Shown piece by piece: positions 43,420 through 52,945 of a stretch of 64,000 bases of DNA (the first letter of the stretch is position 1; each line of letters starts with the position of its first letter). The stretch lies in contig CANQSJ010000005.1 in assembly GCA_947626495.1 (NCBI GenBank), positions 1 through 64,000 on the forward strand, read 5' to 3'. The position numbers and the translations under genes are program-made. Below the pieces are notes generated by a model. That model did no database searches. It worked only from the letters and a program-made list of their open reading frames with translations, and was not told where the DNA came from. Origin of the DNA: an uncultured Oscillospiraceae bacterium. GTDB lineage: Bacteria > Bacillota > Clostridia > Oscillospirales > Oscillospiraceae.

Positions 43420-44478
43420 ATGCGCAATTACGACTTCATAAGCAAATATGAAACCCTCCTTTCCCCCGTCATTGTAGCACTGCTGTCCCAGATCCATGAG
43501 TTTCGAGGCGAACAGGCCAAGCTTATGGGCACCAAAGAGGACACGCTCATCCAATTTGTGGAAATCGCCAAGATCCAGAGCACGGAAGCATCCAACAAGA
43601 TCGAGGGCATCTACACCTCAGACGAGCGGCTGAAGAAGATCGTGCGGGAGAAAACCATGCCCAAGACCCGCAGCGAGAAGGAGATCGCAGGTTACAGGGA
43701 CGTTCTGGCCACCATCCACGAAAGTTATGACTATATCCCCCTCCGGCCCTCTGTCATCCTGCAGCTGCACCGGGACCTCTATAAATACAGCGGTCTTTCC
43801 ATTGGCGGGCGCTATAAGGATTCCGATAACATCATCGAGGAGACGGACGCCGCCGGGAACAAGACGGTGCACTTCCAGCCAGTCCCCGCCTGGGAGACCT
43901 CCGAGGCCATGGACCGGCTGTGCGCGGCCCATGACGAGGCCCGGCGGGACCCGGCGCTGGACCCGCTGCTGCTCATGCCGATGTTCATTCTGGATTTCCT
44001 CTGCATCCACCCCTTCAACGACGGCAACGGCCGCATGAGCCGGCTTCTGACGCTGCTGCTCCTGTACCGAGCCGGTTACGCCGTCGGGCGATACATCTCC
44101 ATTGAGGGGCTCATTGAGACATCCAAAGAGACCTATTACGAGGCCCTGCAGGAGAGCTCTGCTGGATGGCATGAGAATGCCAACGACTACGCCCCCTTTG
44201 CCCGGTATATGCTGGGCGTGGTGGCGGCGGCCTACCGCGAGTTCAACGACCGGGCGCAGCTGCTGACCGCCCCGGAGCTGTCCAAGCCCGACCGGGTGCG
44301 GGAAATCATCAAGGGGACACTGGGAAAGATCACCAAGGCGGAGATCATGGAAAAGTGCCCGGATATCGCCCAGATCACGGTGCAGCGGGCGCTGAGTGAA
44401 CTGGTGAAGTCCGGCGAGATCATCAAAATCAGCGGCGGTCGATATACGTCGTACACTTGGAACAGGGAGAGAGACTGA
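43420..44478 (+). CDS. Fic-domain protein (class II, autoinhibited) with C-terminal winged helix
   Basis: The 352-aa protein carries the Fic active site HPFNDGNGRMSR at about 197-208, intact for AMP transfer. The inhibitory helix SNKIEG lies at about 57-62, in the N-terminal position of class II Fic proteins. The C-terminal 60 residues form a winged helix (KITKAEIMEKCPDIAQITVQRAL), suggesting DNA binding and autoregulation. It is the first gene of the restriction-modification operon, 2 bp before hsdM. Confidence 0.9.
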   Translation: MRNYDFISKYETLLSPVIVALLSQIHEFRGEQAKLMGTKEDTLIQFVEIAKIQSTEASNKIEGIYTSDERLKKIVREKTMPKTRSEKEIAGYRDVLATIHESYDYIPLRPSVILQLHRDLYKYSGLSIGGRYKDSDNIIEETDAAGNKTVHFQPVPAWETSEAMDRLCAAHDEARRDPALDPLLLMPMFILDFLCIHPFNDGNGRMSRLLTLLLLYRAGYAVGRYISIEGLIETSKETYYEALQESSAGWHENANDYAPFARYMLGVVAAAYREFNDRAQLLTAPELSKPDRVREIIKGTLGKITKAEIMEKCPDIAQITVQRALSELVKSGEIIKISGGRYTSYTWNRERD

Positions 44479-44479
44479 C

Positions 44480-45988
44480 ATGGTGACCGGAGAACTGAAA
44501 AACAAAATTGACAGCCTTTGGGAGATATTCTGGACCGGCGGGCTGACCAACCCGCTGGACGTGATCGAACAGATGACCTACCTCATGTTCATTCACGACC
44601 TGGACGAGACAGACAGCCTGCGGGCAAAGGAGAGCGCCATGCTGGGCCTGCCCTATACGAGCACGTTTCCCCCGGAGGTACAGATCGGCGGCCGGACCAT
44701 CGACGGCAGCCAGCTCAAATGGAGCGTGTTCCACGACTTTCCCGCCGGGAAGATGTACTCCGTCGTCCAGGAGTGGGTGTTCCCCTTTATCAAGGAGCTG
44801 CACGGGGACAAGCAGAGCGCCTATTCCAAGTACATGTCCGACGCCATCTTTAAGCTGCCCACGCCGCTGATCCTGGACAAGGTGGTCACGGCTATGGACG
44901 GCATATACGCCCAGATGGAGCAGATCCAGTCCGCCGACGTGCGGGGCGACGTATACGAGTACCTGCTGTCCAAGCTCTCCACCGCCGGCGTCAACGGCCA
45001 GTTCCGCACGCCCCGGCACATCATCCGCATGATGGTGGACATGCTTCAGCCCCGGCCGGACGACACGGTCTGTGACCCGGCCTGCGGCACCTCCGGTTTC
45101 CTGGTGGCCGTCAGTGACTACCTGAAGGAAAACCGCAAGGCGGACGTATTCTTCGACCGCCAGCACAAGGACCACTACATGAACCACATGTTCCACGGCT
45201 ACGACATGGACCGGACCATGCTCCGCATCGGCGCCATGAACATGATGACCCACGGCGTGGACAACCCCTTCATCGAGTACCGGGACAGCCTCAGCGACCA
45301 GAACCCGGACCGGGACAAGTACTCCCTCATCCTGGCCAATCCACCCTTCAAGGGCAGCCTGGACGCGGACATCGTCAGCACGGACCTCTTAAAAGTCTGC
45401 AAGACGAAAAAGACGGAGCTTCTGTTCCTGGCGCTGTTTCTGCGGATGCTGAAGGTGGGCGGCCGCTGCGCCTGCATCGTCCCGGACGGGGTGCTGTTCG
45501 GCTCCTCCACCGCCCACAAGGCCATCCGTAAAGAGCTCATTGAGAACAACCGCCTGGAGGCTGTGGTGTCCATGCCCTCTGGGGTGTTCAAGCCCTACGC
45601 CGGCGTGTCCACCGCCGCACTGGTGTTCACCAAGACCGGCCACGGCGGCACGGATAAGGTCTGGTTTTACGACATGCGCGCCGACGGTTTCAGCTTGGAC
45701 GACAAGCGCACCCCCACCAAAGACAATGACATCCCCGACATCGTGGCCCGGTTCCATGACCTGGCCGCGGAGGCGTCCCGCGCCCGCACGGACCAGAGTT
45801 TCCTGGTCCCCAAAGACGAGATCGCCGGGAACGATTATGACCTCTCCATCAACAAGTACAAAAAGACCGAGTACGTCCCCGTGGAGTATCCGCCCACCAG
45901 CGAGATCCTGGCGGAACTCCGTGCGCTGGAGGCCGAGGTCGGGAAGACGATGGACGAGCTGGAAAAGATGCTGGCGGAAGATATGTGA
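44480..45988 (+). CDS. hsdM: Type I restriction-modification methyltransferase subunit
   Basis: The 502-aa N6-adenine methylase has the SAM-binding motif DPACGTSGF at about 199 and the catalytic NPPF at about 287, after an N-terminal helical HsdM domain. It pairs with HsdS for methylation and with HsdS and HsdR for cleavage. Confidence 0.95.
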   Translation: MVTGELKNKIDSLWEIFWTGGLTNPLDVIEQMTYLMFIHDLDETDSLRAKESAMLGLPYTSTFPPEVQIGGRTIDGSQLKWSVFHDFPAGKMYSVVQEWVFPFIKELHGDKQSAYSKYMSDAIFKLPTPLILDKVVTAMDGIYAQMEQIQSADVRGDVYEYLLSKLSTAGVNGQFRTPRHIIRMMVDMLQPRPDDTVCDPACGTSGFLVAVSDYLKENRKADVFFDRQHKDHYMNHMFHGYDMDRTMLRIGAMNMMTHGVDNPFIEYRDSLSDQNPDRDKYSLILANPPFKGSLDADIVSTDLLKVCKTKKTELLFLALFLRMLKVGGRCACIVPDGVLFGSSTAHKAIRKELIENNRLEAVVSMPSGVFKPYAGVSTAALVFTKTGHGGTDKVWFYDMRADGFSLDDKRTPTKDNDIPDIVARFHDLAAEASRARTDQSFLVPKDEIAGNDYDLSINKYKKTEYVPVEYPPTSEILAELRALEAEVGKTMDELEKMLAEDM

Positions 45989-45998
45989 GGGTGGGGCA

Positions 45999-47162
45999 AT
46001 GGAGTATACGACGATTGGGAAAATCAATGAATATGTGAGCAAAAGTGTCAACCCATCAAATTCTCCCGGCTCTAAATTTGAAGTCTACAGCGTTCCTAGC
46101 TTTGACACCGGCTACCCGGAGTATCTTCTTGGCAGCGAGATTGCCTCCAATAAACAGGTTGTGCAGAAAGGCGATGTTCTACTGTGTAAAATCAACCCTC
46201 GCATCAACCGCGTTTGGATAGTGGCCGATGAGACAGAATATCAAAGCATCGCATCATCAGAATGGATCGTTATTCGGAGCAGAGAATACACCCCCGAATT
46301 TTTAGCTTGGTATTTTCGTTCTCCGTTATTCAAAAAACTGATGGTGAGCGAAGTCACCGGTATAGGCGGCTCTTTGACGCGTGCCCAGCCAAAATGTGTT
46401 GCGGGGTACCCCGTCCCCAAGGTAGACAAAGATGTACAGAAGCAGCTAGTCGCTACACTGAATTATGTAGATAAGGTCATTTCAACCAACAAACAGAGGC
46501 TTGTTAAACTGGACGAGCTTGTCAAGGCCCGGTTTATTGAGATGTTTGGAGACCCCGCAATCAATGAGATGAATTGGGAACTAGCACCTCTTTCAACATG
46601 TCTACAAAGCATTGATACCGGAACAAGTTTTGTCTGCGACGCAAAACCTCGGAGTGGAACTTGGCCCGCCGTGCTCAAACTTAGCGCAGTCACATACGGC
46701 TTTTATCATCCAGAGGAAAACAAAGCAATGATTGATGAACGGCAGTTTGTCAAAGATTCCGCAGTTAAAATCGGAGATTTACTGTTTACGCGAAAGAATA
46801 CGCCAGAATTAGTCGGTATGTGTGCGTATGTTTATGACACCCCAGCCAACTTGATGATGCCTGATCTTATTTTCCGGCTTAATACATCAGATAGGTGCAA
46901 CAAAGTATTCCTATGGCAGCTAATTAACCATGACCTCTTTAGAGGGCACATCCGTTCCATAGCGACCGGTACAGCAAAGTCAATGTCTAACATTTCAAAA
47001 GAGCGGTTGCTTAGCCTAATAATAATCTTGCCTCCGCTCAATTTGCAAAATCAATTCGCCGACTTTGTGACCCAAGTCGAAAAATCAAAAGTCGTCGTGC
47101 AGAGCGCACTTGACAAGGCCCAGCTGCTCTTTGACAGTCTGATGCAGAAATATTTTGGATAA
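45999..47162 (+). CDS. hsdS: Type I restriction-modification specificity subunit
   Basis: The 387-aa protein has two target-recognition domains separated by a conserved coiled coil (NYVDKVISTNKQRLVKLDEL). It ends with the matching distal helix (KSKVVVQSALDKAQLLFDSL). Base composition is AT-richer than hsdM and hsdR, as usual for frequently exchanged recognition domains. No second hsdS or inverted repeat was seen nearby, so there is no sign of shuffling. Confidence 0.93.
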   Translation: MEYTTIGKINEYVSKSVNPSNSPGSKFEVYSVPSFDTGYPEYLLGSEIASNKQVVQKGDVLLCKINPRINRVWIVADETEYQSIASSEWIVIRSREYTPEFLAWYFRSPLFKKLMVSEVTGIGGSLTRAQPKCVAGYPVPKVDKDVQKQLVATLNYVDKVISTNKQRLVKLDELVKARFIEMFGDPAINEMNWELAPLSTCLQSIDTGTSFVCDAKPRSGTWPAVLKLSAVTYGFYHPEENKAMIDERQFVKDSAVKIGDLLFTRKNTPELVGMCAYVYDTPANLMMPDLIFRLNTSDRCNKVFLWQLINHDLFRGHIRSIATGTAKSMSNISKERLLSLIIILPPLNLQNQFADFVTQVEKSKVVVQSALDKAQLLFDSLMQKYFG

Positions 47163-47179
47163 AAATAGGAGGCTAAAAT

Positions 47180-47680
47180 ATGGACCCAATGTATAGCGAG
47201 CAATTGCTCGAAATGGGAGTTTCCCTCACAGAACTTGCTGTAAAAGGAACTGCTTCAGCAATTACTCGAAAGATTCGAGCTATAAGGGATGTAAAAGATG
47301 CAGAAAAATTGCGCACAACATACGAGGAACTAATCAACGAAGTCTTGTACGAGCGGGAAGAAGCCGTTAGAATTGCGCAGGCATATAAAGCTGAATTAGA
47401 TAGAATTGTTATTAGCGATGAAGACATCGAGCATCTACATAATACAATATCTCGGCTATTGGATTTGCTAAGACAATTCTCACCAAACATGCCAGTAGAT
47501 AGCTTTGAAACTGTTAAAGATTTAGTCAGCGTTGACACATTAAAAACCATGCAACTTTTAGGGTTCAATTTTAAAGCTGCTATTGGAGAGCCATTGACTA
47601 AACTATGTGCAGAATCTATTAATGCATGGCGAGGGAAAGGGAAATCTTCCAACTCAAACAAACAATCTGGCCGCCACTGA
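47180..47680 (+). CDS. Unknown protein inserted between hsdS and hsdR
   Basis: The 166-aa, mostly helical protein has coiled-coil character (KLRTTYEELINEVLYEREEAVRIAQAYKAELD). It is AT-rich compared with the flanking hsd genes. It has an AGGAGGC before the start and lies in the operon direction. It matches no restriction subunit; an accessory defence or toxin/anti-restriction role is open. Confidence 0.65.
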   Translation: MDPMYSEQLLEMGVSLTELAVKGTASAITRKIRAIRDVKDAEKLRTTYEELINEVLYEREEAVRIAQAYKAELDRIVISDEDIEHLHNTISRLLDLLRQFSPNMPVDSFETVKDLVSVDTLKTMQLLGFNFKAAIGEPLTKLCAESINAWRGKGKSSNSNKQSGRH

Positions 47681-47752
47681 TTAACGAAATTGCCAATATA
47701 TCCAACTTTTCCTTCCTCAAAAATAACAAAGACTTTGGGAGGTGCTTCCCCC

Positions 47753-50700
47753 ATGACCAATTTTGATTTCCTCCTGGACGACGCCGATTTTGCCCCCTTT
47801 GGAGAGGTAGCGGCGTCGGCGGAGCGGCTGATACATATCGACCTGGACGCCTGCGTGCTCAACTGCCGCAGGGCGATGGAGTTTGCCGTCAAGTGGATGT
47901 ACTCCGTGGACAAGGCGCTGGACAAGCCCTACCAGGACACGCTGGTCAGCCTTATGAACGCCGAGGACTTCCGGGACATCGTGGGCGCGGACATCTGGCG
48001 GCGGATGAACTACATCCGCAAGGTGGGCAATAACGCTGCCCACAGCGGCCGGAAGATCAGCCGGGAGCAGGCAGAGCTGTGCCTGGAAAACCTGTTTGTG
48101 TTCCTGGACTTCGTGGCCTACTGCTACGCGGAGAACTATGAGGAGCGCACCTTTGACCGCTCGCTCCTACAGCAGGAGCCTCGGCCCCAGACCGCGCCGA
48201 CGATCCCGCCTCAGGTCGAGGCAGACTTGAAAAAGCTTATAGAAGAGAACCAGATCCTCAAAGAGGAGCTGTCCGCCCGCCGCGCCGAACAGCAGAAGAC
48301 CTATGTGCCCAAGCCCTTGGAACTGAGCGAGTACGCCACTCGCAAGCTCTACATCGACGAGATGCTCACCGACGCGGGCTGGACCGAGGGAAAGGACTGG
48401 CTGAACGAGGTGGAGCTGCCCAGCATGCCCAATAAGAGCGAGGTAGGCTATGCCGACTACGTGCTCTACGGCAGCGACGGCCGGGCCCTGGCGGTTGTCG
48501 AGGCCAAACGCACCTGCGTGGACGTGTCCAAGGGCCGACAGCAGGCCAAACTCTACGCTGACATTATCGAGAAAAAGCAGGGCCGCCGGCCGGTGGTGTT
48601 CCTCACCAACGGCTTCGAGACCCGCATCGTGGACAACCAATACCCCGAGCGGAAAGTGGCGGCCATCTACTCCAAACGTGACTTAGAAAAGCTCTTTAAC
48701 CTCCAATCCATGCGCTCCAGCCTGAAAAATATCGTAGTGGACAAGGCCATCGCCGGGCGCTACTACCAGGAGGGGGCCGTCAAGGCGGTATGCGACGCCT
48801 TTGGACGGAAAAACCGACGCAAGGCCCTGCTGGTCATGGCCACCGGCTCCGGCAAGACCCGGACGGTCATCGCCCTCACCAAGGTCCTGATGGAACAGGG
48901 CTGGATCAAAAATGTCCTGTTCCTGGCCGACCGTAACAGCTTGGTCACCCAGGCCAAGCGCAGTTTCGTCAATCTCATGCCCGACCTCTCCGGCACAAAC
49001 CTCTGCGAGGAGAAGGACAATTATACCGCCCATGGCGTGTTCTCTACCTACCAGACCATGATGAACTGCATCGACGCGGCCCGGGACGAGGAGGGCAAGC
49101 TGTTCACCTGCGGCCACTTCGACCTGGTCGTATGCGACGAGGCCCACCGCTCCATCTACAACAAGTACAAGGATATCTTCACATACTTCGATGCACCCCT
49201 GGTAGGCCTGACCGCTACGCCCAAGGACGACATCGACAAGAATACATACGAGATATTTGAGCTGGAGAGCGGTGTACCCACCTACGGCTACGAGCTGGCA
49301 CAGGCGGTGAAGGATGGGTATCTCGTGGATTTCGTGTCGGTGGAGACGGCGCTGAAGTTCATCCAGGAGGGCATCGTGTATGACGAGCTGTCCGAGGAGG
49401 ACAAGCTTATCTATGAGGACACCTTCGAGGATGAGAACGGAGAGCTGCCCGAGCGCATCGCCTCCTCCGCCTTGAATGAGTGGATATTCAACGAGGACAC
49501 CATCCGCCAGGTGCTGAACGTCCTTATGACGGAGGGCTTAAAGATCGACTATGGTAACAGGATAGGTAAGACCATCATCTTTGCGAAAAACCATACGCAT
49601 GCGGAAAAAATATTGGAGGTATTCGGCAAGGAATACCCCCATCTCACAGGCTACGCCAAGGTCATCGACAACTATATCAACTACGCCCAGAGCGCCATCG
49701 ACGAATTCTCCGACCCGAAAAAGTTGCCACAGATCGCCATCTCCGTGGACTTGATGGACACCGGCATCGACGTGCCCGAGGTGCTGAACCTGGTATTCTT
49801 CAAGAAGGTCATGAGTAAGGCCAAGTTCTGGCAGATGATCGGCCGGGGCACCCGGCTGTGCCCGGGGCTCATGGACGGTAAGGATAAGAGCAAATTCTAT
49901 ATCTTCGACTTCTGCGGCAACTTTGAATTTTTCCGCATGAACAAGGGCCGGCCATCAAAAAACATGATGGCCCTATCCGGCGCCATTTTCCATCTAAAGG
50001 CACAAATCGCCTTCAAGCTGCAGGACCTGGCCTATCAGACGCCGGACCTGATCGCCTTCCGCGCCTCGCTGGTGGAGGACATGGCGGGAAAGGTGCGGCA
50101 GCTGAATCGGGAGAACTTTGCCGTGCGGCAGCATTTGAAATATGTGGAGCTGTACGCGGAAGAGAAAAACTACCATGCGCTGACATACGAGGACACGCTG
50201 CTCATGGGCGAAGAGCTGGCGCCGCTGATCGAGCCGGAGCAGGACGACCCCAAGGCTCTGCGCTTCGACGCGCTGATGTACGGCATAGAGCTTGCCTACC
50301 TCGCGGGGAAGAAGTATGCTCGCGCCCGGAGCGACCTCGTGAAAAAGGTCAGCGCTGTGGCCGGTGTCGCCAACATACCGGAAATCATGATGCAGGCGGA
50401 GCTCATCGACCGCATCCTACACACGGACTATTTGGAGACTGCGGGCATCAACGAGTTCGAGCATATCCGCCAGTGCCTGCGGGATCTGATGAAGTATATC
50501 CCCCATACGATTTTGCACTACGACACAGACTTCTCTGACGAGATACTCTCCATGGAGTGGAAGGACGCGGAGCTGGACAGCGATGAGCTGAAGAACTATC
50601 GGGCCAAGGCGGAGTATTATGTGCGGCAGCATTTGGATAACGCCGCCATCGTCAAGCTGCGGAGCAATGTGCCGCTGACCGAGGCAGATGTGAAGCAGCT

Positions 50701-51052
50701 GGAGACCATCCTCTGGAGCGAAGTGGGCACCAAAGAGGATTATGAGGCGGAATACGGCGCCAAGCCCCTGGGCGAATTCGTCCGGGAGATTGTGGGCCTG
50801 GATATGAATGCCGCCAAGGCCGCCTTTTCGGAGTACTTGGAGAGCACGAATCTGGACAGCCGGCAGATATACTTCGTCAACCAGATCGTGGAGTATATCG
50901 TCCACAACGGGCTGATGAAAGACCTGTCCGTGCTGCAGGAGCCCCCCTTCACCGACCAGGGAAGCATCGTGGAGGTGTTCACTGACCTGGCCGTCTGGGC
51001 TGGCATCCGTCGCGTCATCGACCGCATCAACGCCAACGCCGCTGCGGCATAA
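47753..51052 (+). CDS. hsdR: Type I restriction endonuclease subunit
   Basis: The 1099-aa protein starts at 47753 (GGGAGG upstream). It has an N-terminal DUF4145-like helical domain (about 20-130) and a PD-(D/E)xK nuclease region (GYADYVLYG then VVEAKR, about 234-252). The SF2 translocase follows, with ATGSGKT at about 364, DEAH at about 461 and QMIGRGTR at about 695, then a C-terminal helical domain. All key residues are intact. Confidence 0.94.
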   Translation: MTNFDFLLDDADFAPFGEVAASAERLIHIDLDACVLNCRRAMEFAVKWMYSVDKALDKPYQDTLVSLMNAEDFRDIVGADIWRRMNYIRKVGNNAAHSGRKISREQAELCLENLFVFLDFVAYCYAENYEERTFDRSLLQQEPRPQTAPTIPPQVEADLKKLIEENQILKEELSARRAEQQKTYVPKPLELSEYATRKLYIDEMLTDAGWTEGKDWLNEVELPSMPNKSEVGYADYVLYGSDGRALAVVEAKRTCVDVSKGRQQAKLYADIIEKKQGRRPVVFLTNGFETRIVDNQYPERKVAAIYSKRDLEKLFNLQSMRSSLKNIVVDKAIAGRYYQEGAVKAVCDAFGRKNRRKALLVMATGSGKTRTVIALTKVLMEQGWIKNVLFLADRNSLVTQAKRSFVNLMPDLSGTNLCEEKDNYTAHGVFSTYQTMMNCIDAARDEEGKLFTCGHFDLVVCDEAHRSIYNKYKDIFTYFDAPLVGLTATPKDDIDKNTYEIFELESGVPTYGYELAQAVKDGYLVDFVSVETALKFIQEGIVYDELSEEDKLIYEDTFEDENGELPERIASSALNEWIFNEDTIRQVLNVLMTEGLKIDYGNRIGKTIIFAKNHTHAEKILEVFGKEYPHLTGYAKVIDNYINYAQSAIDEFSDPKKLPQIAISVDLMDTGIDVPEVLNLVFFKKVMSKAKFWQMIGRGTRLCPGLMDGKDKSKFYIFDFCGNFEFFRMNKGRPSKNMMALSGAIFHLKAQIAFKLQDLAYQTPDLIAFRASLVEDMAGKVRQLNRENFAVRQHLKYVELYAEEKNYHALTYEDTLLMGEELAPLIEPEQDDPKALRFDALMYGIELAYLAGKKYARARSDLVKKVSAVAGVANIPEIMMQAELIDRILHTDYLETAGINEFEHIRQCLRDLMKYIPHTILHYDTDFSDEILSMEWKDAELDSDELKNYRAKAEYYVRQHLDNAAIVKLRSNVPLTEADVKQLETILWSEVGTKEDYEAEYGAKPLGEFVREIVGLDMNAAKAAFSEYLESTNLDSRQIYFVNQIVEYIVHNGLMKDLSVLQEPPFTDQGSIVEVFTDLAVWAGIRRVIDRINANAAAA

Positions 51053-51510
51053 CAGAAAGTTTATGAGTGCGTTCAGACCCATCCACCCGCTCTGACTTTG
51101 AAGCGTCTCAAACGGCGGATATTTGGGGAGTTTTGGCTTTAAGGGAGCCGACTATATCCCCGTTTCGGGATACCTTATCGCAAACGTGCGGCGGGACCCG
51201 GGCTACTTCAAATTATGCTCTGGCTGCCGGGCCTGTGGCAGACGCAGTCCCCCCAATGCGTCATACCGCGCCAAGAATGCGCCCAGCCGCCGGAGGGACT
51301 ATGGATAGCCACCCGGCCAGCCTGCGGCCTCTGTCCGCCCAACGTGGCGGAAGCGGTGGGATTCGACCTGCGCTGCGGCGCAGACAGCACAATATTGATG
51401 CGGCCCCCGCGGGAAACCAGCGCAGCGTTTCCCGTGGGGAAAAGGAAGAAGAGCTTTGACCGATGAGGGGGACCGGCTTGCCGGGACCTCAAATCTTCAA
51501 AGCTCTTCTG
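51053..51510. other. Island end: non-coding stretch with partial tRNA copy
   Basis: No convincing gene. The right part holds a tRNA-Ser 3' fragment (51342-51366). It also holds a 13-bp inverted repeat AGAAGAGCTTTGA/TCAAAGCTCTTCT (about 51447-51509) that could terminate the tRNA transcript on the minus strand. Confidence 0.55.
51342..51366 (-). repeat. Partial duplicate of the tRNA-Ser 3' end (probable attachment-site scar)
   Basis: The 25 bases from ACGTGG to TTCGA are identical to 51511-51535, the 3' end of the tRNA gene plus three flanking bases. A tRNA 3' end repeated without the rest of the gene is the hallmark of tRNA-directed integration. Confidence 0.65.
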
Positions 51511-51513
51511 ACG

Positions 51514-51602
51514 TGGCGGAAGCGGTGGGATTCGAACCCACGAGACCTTGCGGTCTACCTGATTTCGAGTCAGGCCCGTTATGACCACTTCGATACGCTT
51601 CC
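51514..51602 (-). tRNA. tRNA-Ser (anticodon CGA)
   Basis: Minus strand: acceptor GGAAGCG pairs with CGCTTCC, the anticodon loop is CTCGAAA between CTGA/TCAG, the variable arm is long, the T-loop is GGTTCGAATCC, and CCA is encoded. The long variable arm confirms a serine tRNA. Confidence 0.95.
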
Positions 51603-51653
51603 CTGGCCTCCATACTATATCATTTTGCCTGCCGGGTGTCAACCTCGGACGGC

Positions 51654-51682
51654 TTTACAATCCGCCGGCCATGGCCTATAAT
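51654..51682 (+). promoter_or_regulatory. Promoter of the MFS gene with dyad over the -10
   Basis: TTTACA (51654-51659), 17 bp, TATAAT (51677-51682). ATGGCC and GGCCAT flank the -10 (51671-51690), a possible operator. Confidence 0.72.
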
Positions 51683-51712
51683 GGGGCCATCACGGGGAAG
51701 GAGGGGACGGAT

Positions 51713-52885
51713 ATGTCCGGTTCAAAGCGGCGCGCCGACAGGGCGCTGAACGGCGCTTACGGGGCGTTGAACGGCGTGTACTGGATGCTGTGCTGTCTGG
51801 CCTACTCCTTCACAGGGGTGTTCCTGCTGGGCCGGGGATACTCCAACAGCCAGCTGGGCGTGATCGTGGCGTCGGGCCACGTGCTGGGGCTGGTGCTCCA
51901 GCCGGCGCTGGCGGCGCTGGCGGACCGGCGGGCAAGGGCGCCTCTGGCGGTGATCGGCGGCGTGACGGCGGCGGTGGCGCTGGCGGCGGCGGGACTGGTG
52001 TGCCTGCCGGGCCGGAGCTGGGCCGTGACGGCGCTGACGGCGGCGTTCCTGGCGCTGGTGATCACCCTGCAGCCGCTGGTGAACGGCTTTGCCTATTATC
52101 TGGAGCGGCTGGGCACGACGGTGCCCTTCGGCATCTGCCGGGCGGCAGGGTCGCTGGCATACGGGCTGCTGGCGGCGGCCATGGGACGGATCGTCCTTCG
52201 GACCGGCGAGATCGCCGTGCCGGCGGCGGGGGTCGCCATCGGCGCGGTCATGCTGGCGCTGACGGCGCTGTTCGCCCGGGCGGGGACGCCGGCGGCGGGC
52301 CCCAAGGCGGACCGGTCCGACGCTCCGGCGGGCGGGCTTTTGCGGGACGGGTGCTTCGCGTGGATGCTGGCCGCCACGGCGCTGCTCTTTTTCGCCCACG
52401 CCATCCTGTCCAGCTTTACCATCCAGATCGTGGAGAATGTGGGCGGCGACAGCGGGGACATGGGCCTGCTCACAGGGTATATCGCCGTGCTGGAGCTGCC
52501 GGGGATGCTGCTGTTCGAGCGGCTGCTGCGGCGGTTCTCCGCCGGGGGACTGCTCCGGTTCTCGGCGGTGTTCTTCGCGGTGAAGACCCTGCTGACCCTG
52601 GCCGCCGGCTCCATGGCGGGGCTCTACGGGGCCATGTTTTTCCAGGGGCTGAGTTACGCGCTGTTCATCCCCGCCTCCGTGCGCTGGGCGGGGCAGATGG
52701 CTGGGCCGGACCGGGTGAACCGGGCCCAGGCCTGGATCACCGCCATGATCACCGTGGGCAACATCTGCGCCAGCGCCCTGGGAGGGCTGCTGCTGGACGC
52801 CGTGGGCGTGGGCCGGACCCTGGCCGCGGCGGCGGTCAGCGCCGCAGCCGGTGCGGCGGTGATGGTGTGGGGCGTGAAGAAGTAG
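51713..52885 (+). CDS. MFS transporter
   Basis: The 390-aa protein has 12 predicted helices and belongs to the MFS_1-like group. It opens with ALNGVYWMLCCLAYSFTGVFLLGRGYSNSQLGVIVA, and a charged loop near residue 200 divides the halves. AAGGAGG precedes ATG. The substrate is unknown. Confidence 0.85.
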   Translation: MSGSKRRADRALNGAYGALNGVYWMLCCLAYSFTGVFLLGRGYSNSQLGVIVASGHVLGLVLQPALAALADRRARAPLAVIGGVTAAVALAAAGLVCLPGRSWAVTALTAAFLALVITLQPLVNGFAYYLERLGTTVPFGICRAAGSLAYGLLAAAMGRIVLRTGEIAVPAAGVAIGAVMLALTALFARAGTPAAGPKADRSDAPAGGLLRDGCFAWMLAATALLFFAHAILSSFTIQIVENVGGDSGDMGLLTGYIAVLELPGMLLFERLLRRFSAGGLLRFSAVFFAVKTLLTLAAGSMAGLYGAMFFQGLSYALFIPASVRWAGQMAGPDRVNRAQAWITAMITVGNICASALGGLLLDAVGVGRTLAAAAVSAAAGAAVMVWGVKK

Positions 52886-52913
52886 ACATAATATTATTTA
52901 CATAATATATAAT

Positions 52914-52945
52914 GACCGGGAGCGGCGCGCTCCCGGTCCGTTTAT
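52914..52945. terminator. Terminator between the MFS and XRE genes
   Basis: An ACCGGGAGCG/CGCTCCCGGT stem with a GCG loop, followed by TTTATT. Confidence 0.8.

Noticed and set aside
45999-47162. Possible phase-variable hsdS
   Set aside because: Only one hsdS is present, with no inverted repeats or adjacent recombinase; the AT-rich recognition domains alone do not indicate shuffling.
51581-51712. An N-terminal extension of the MFS protein through the tRNA region
   Set aside because: The extension runs through the tRNA gene and the MFS promoter; AAGGAGG before 51713 sets the start.
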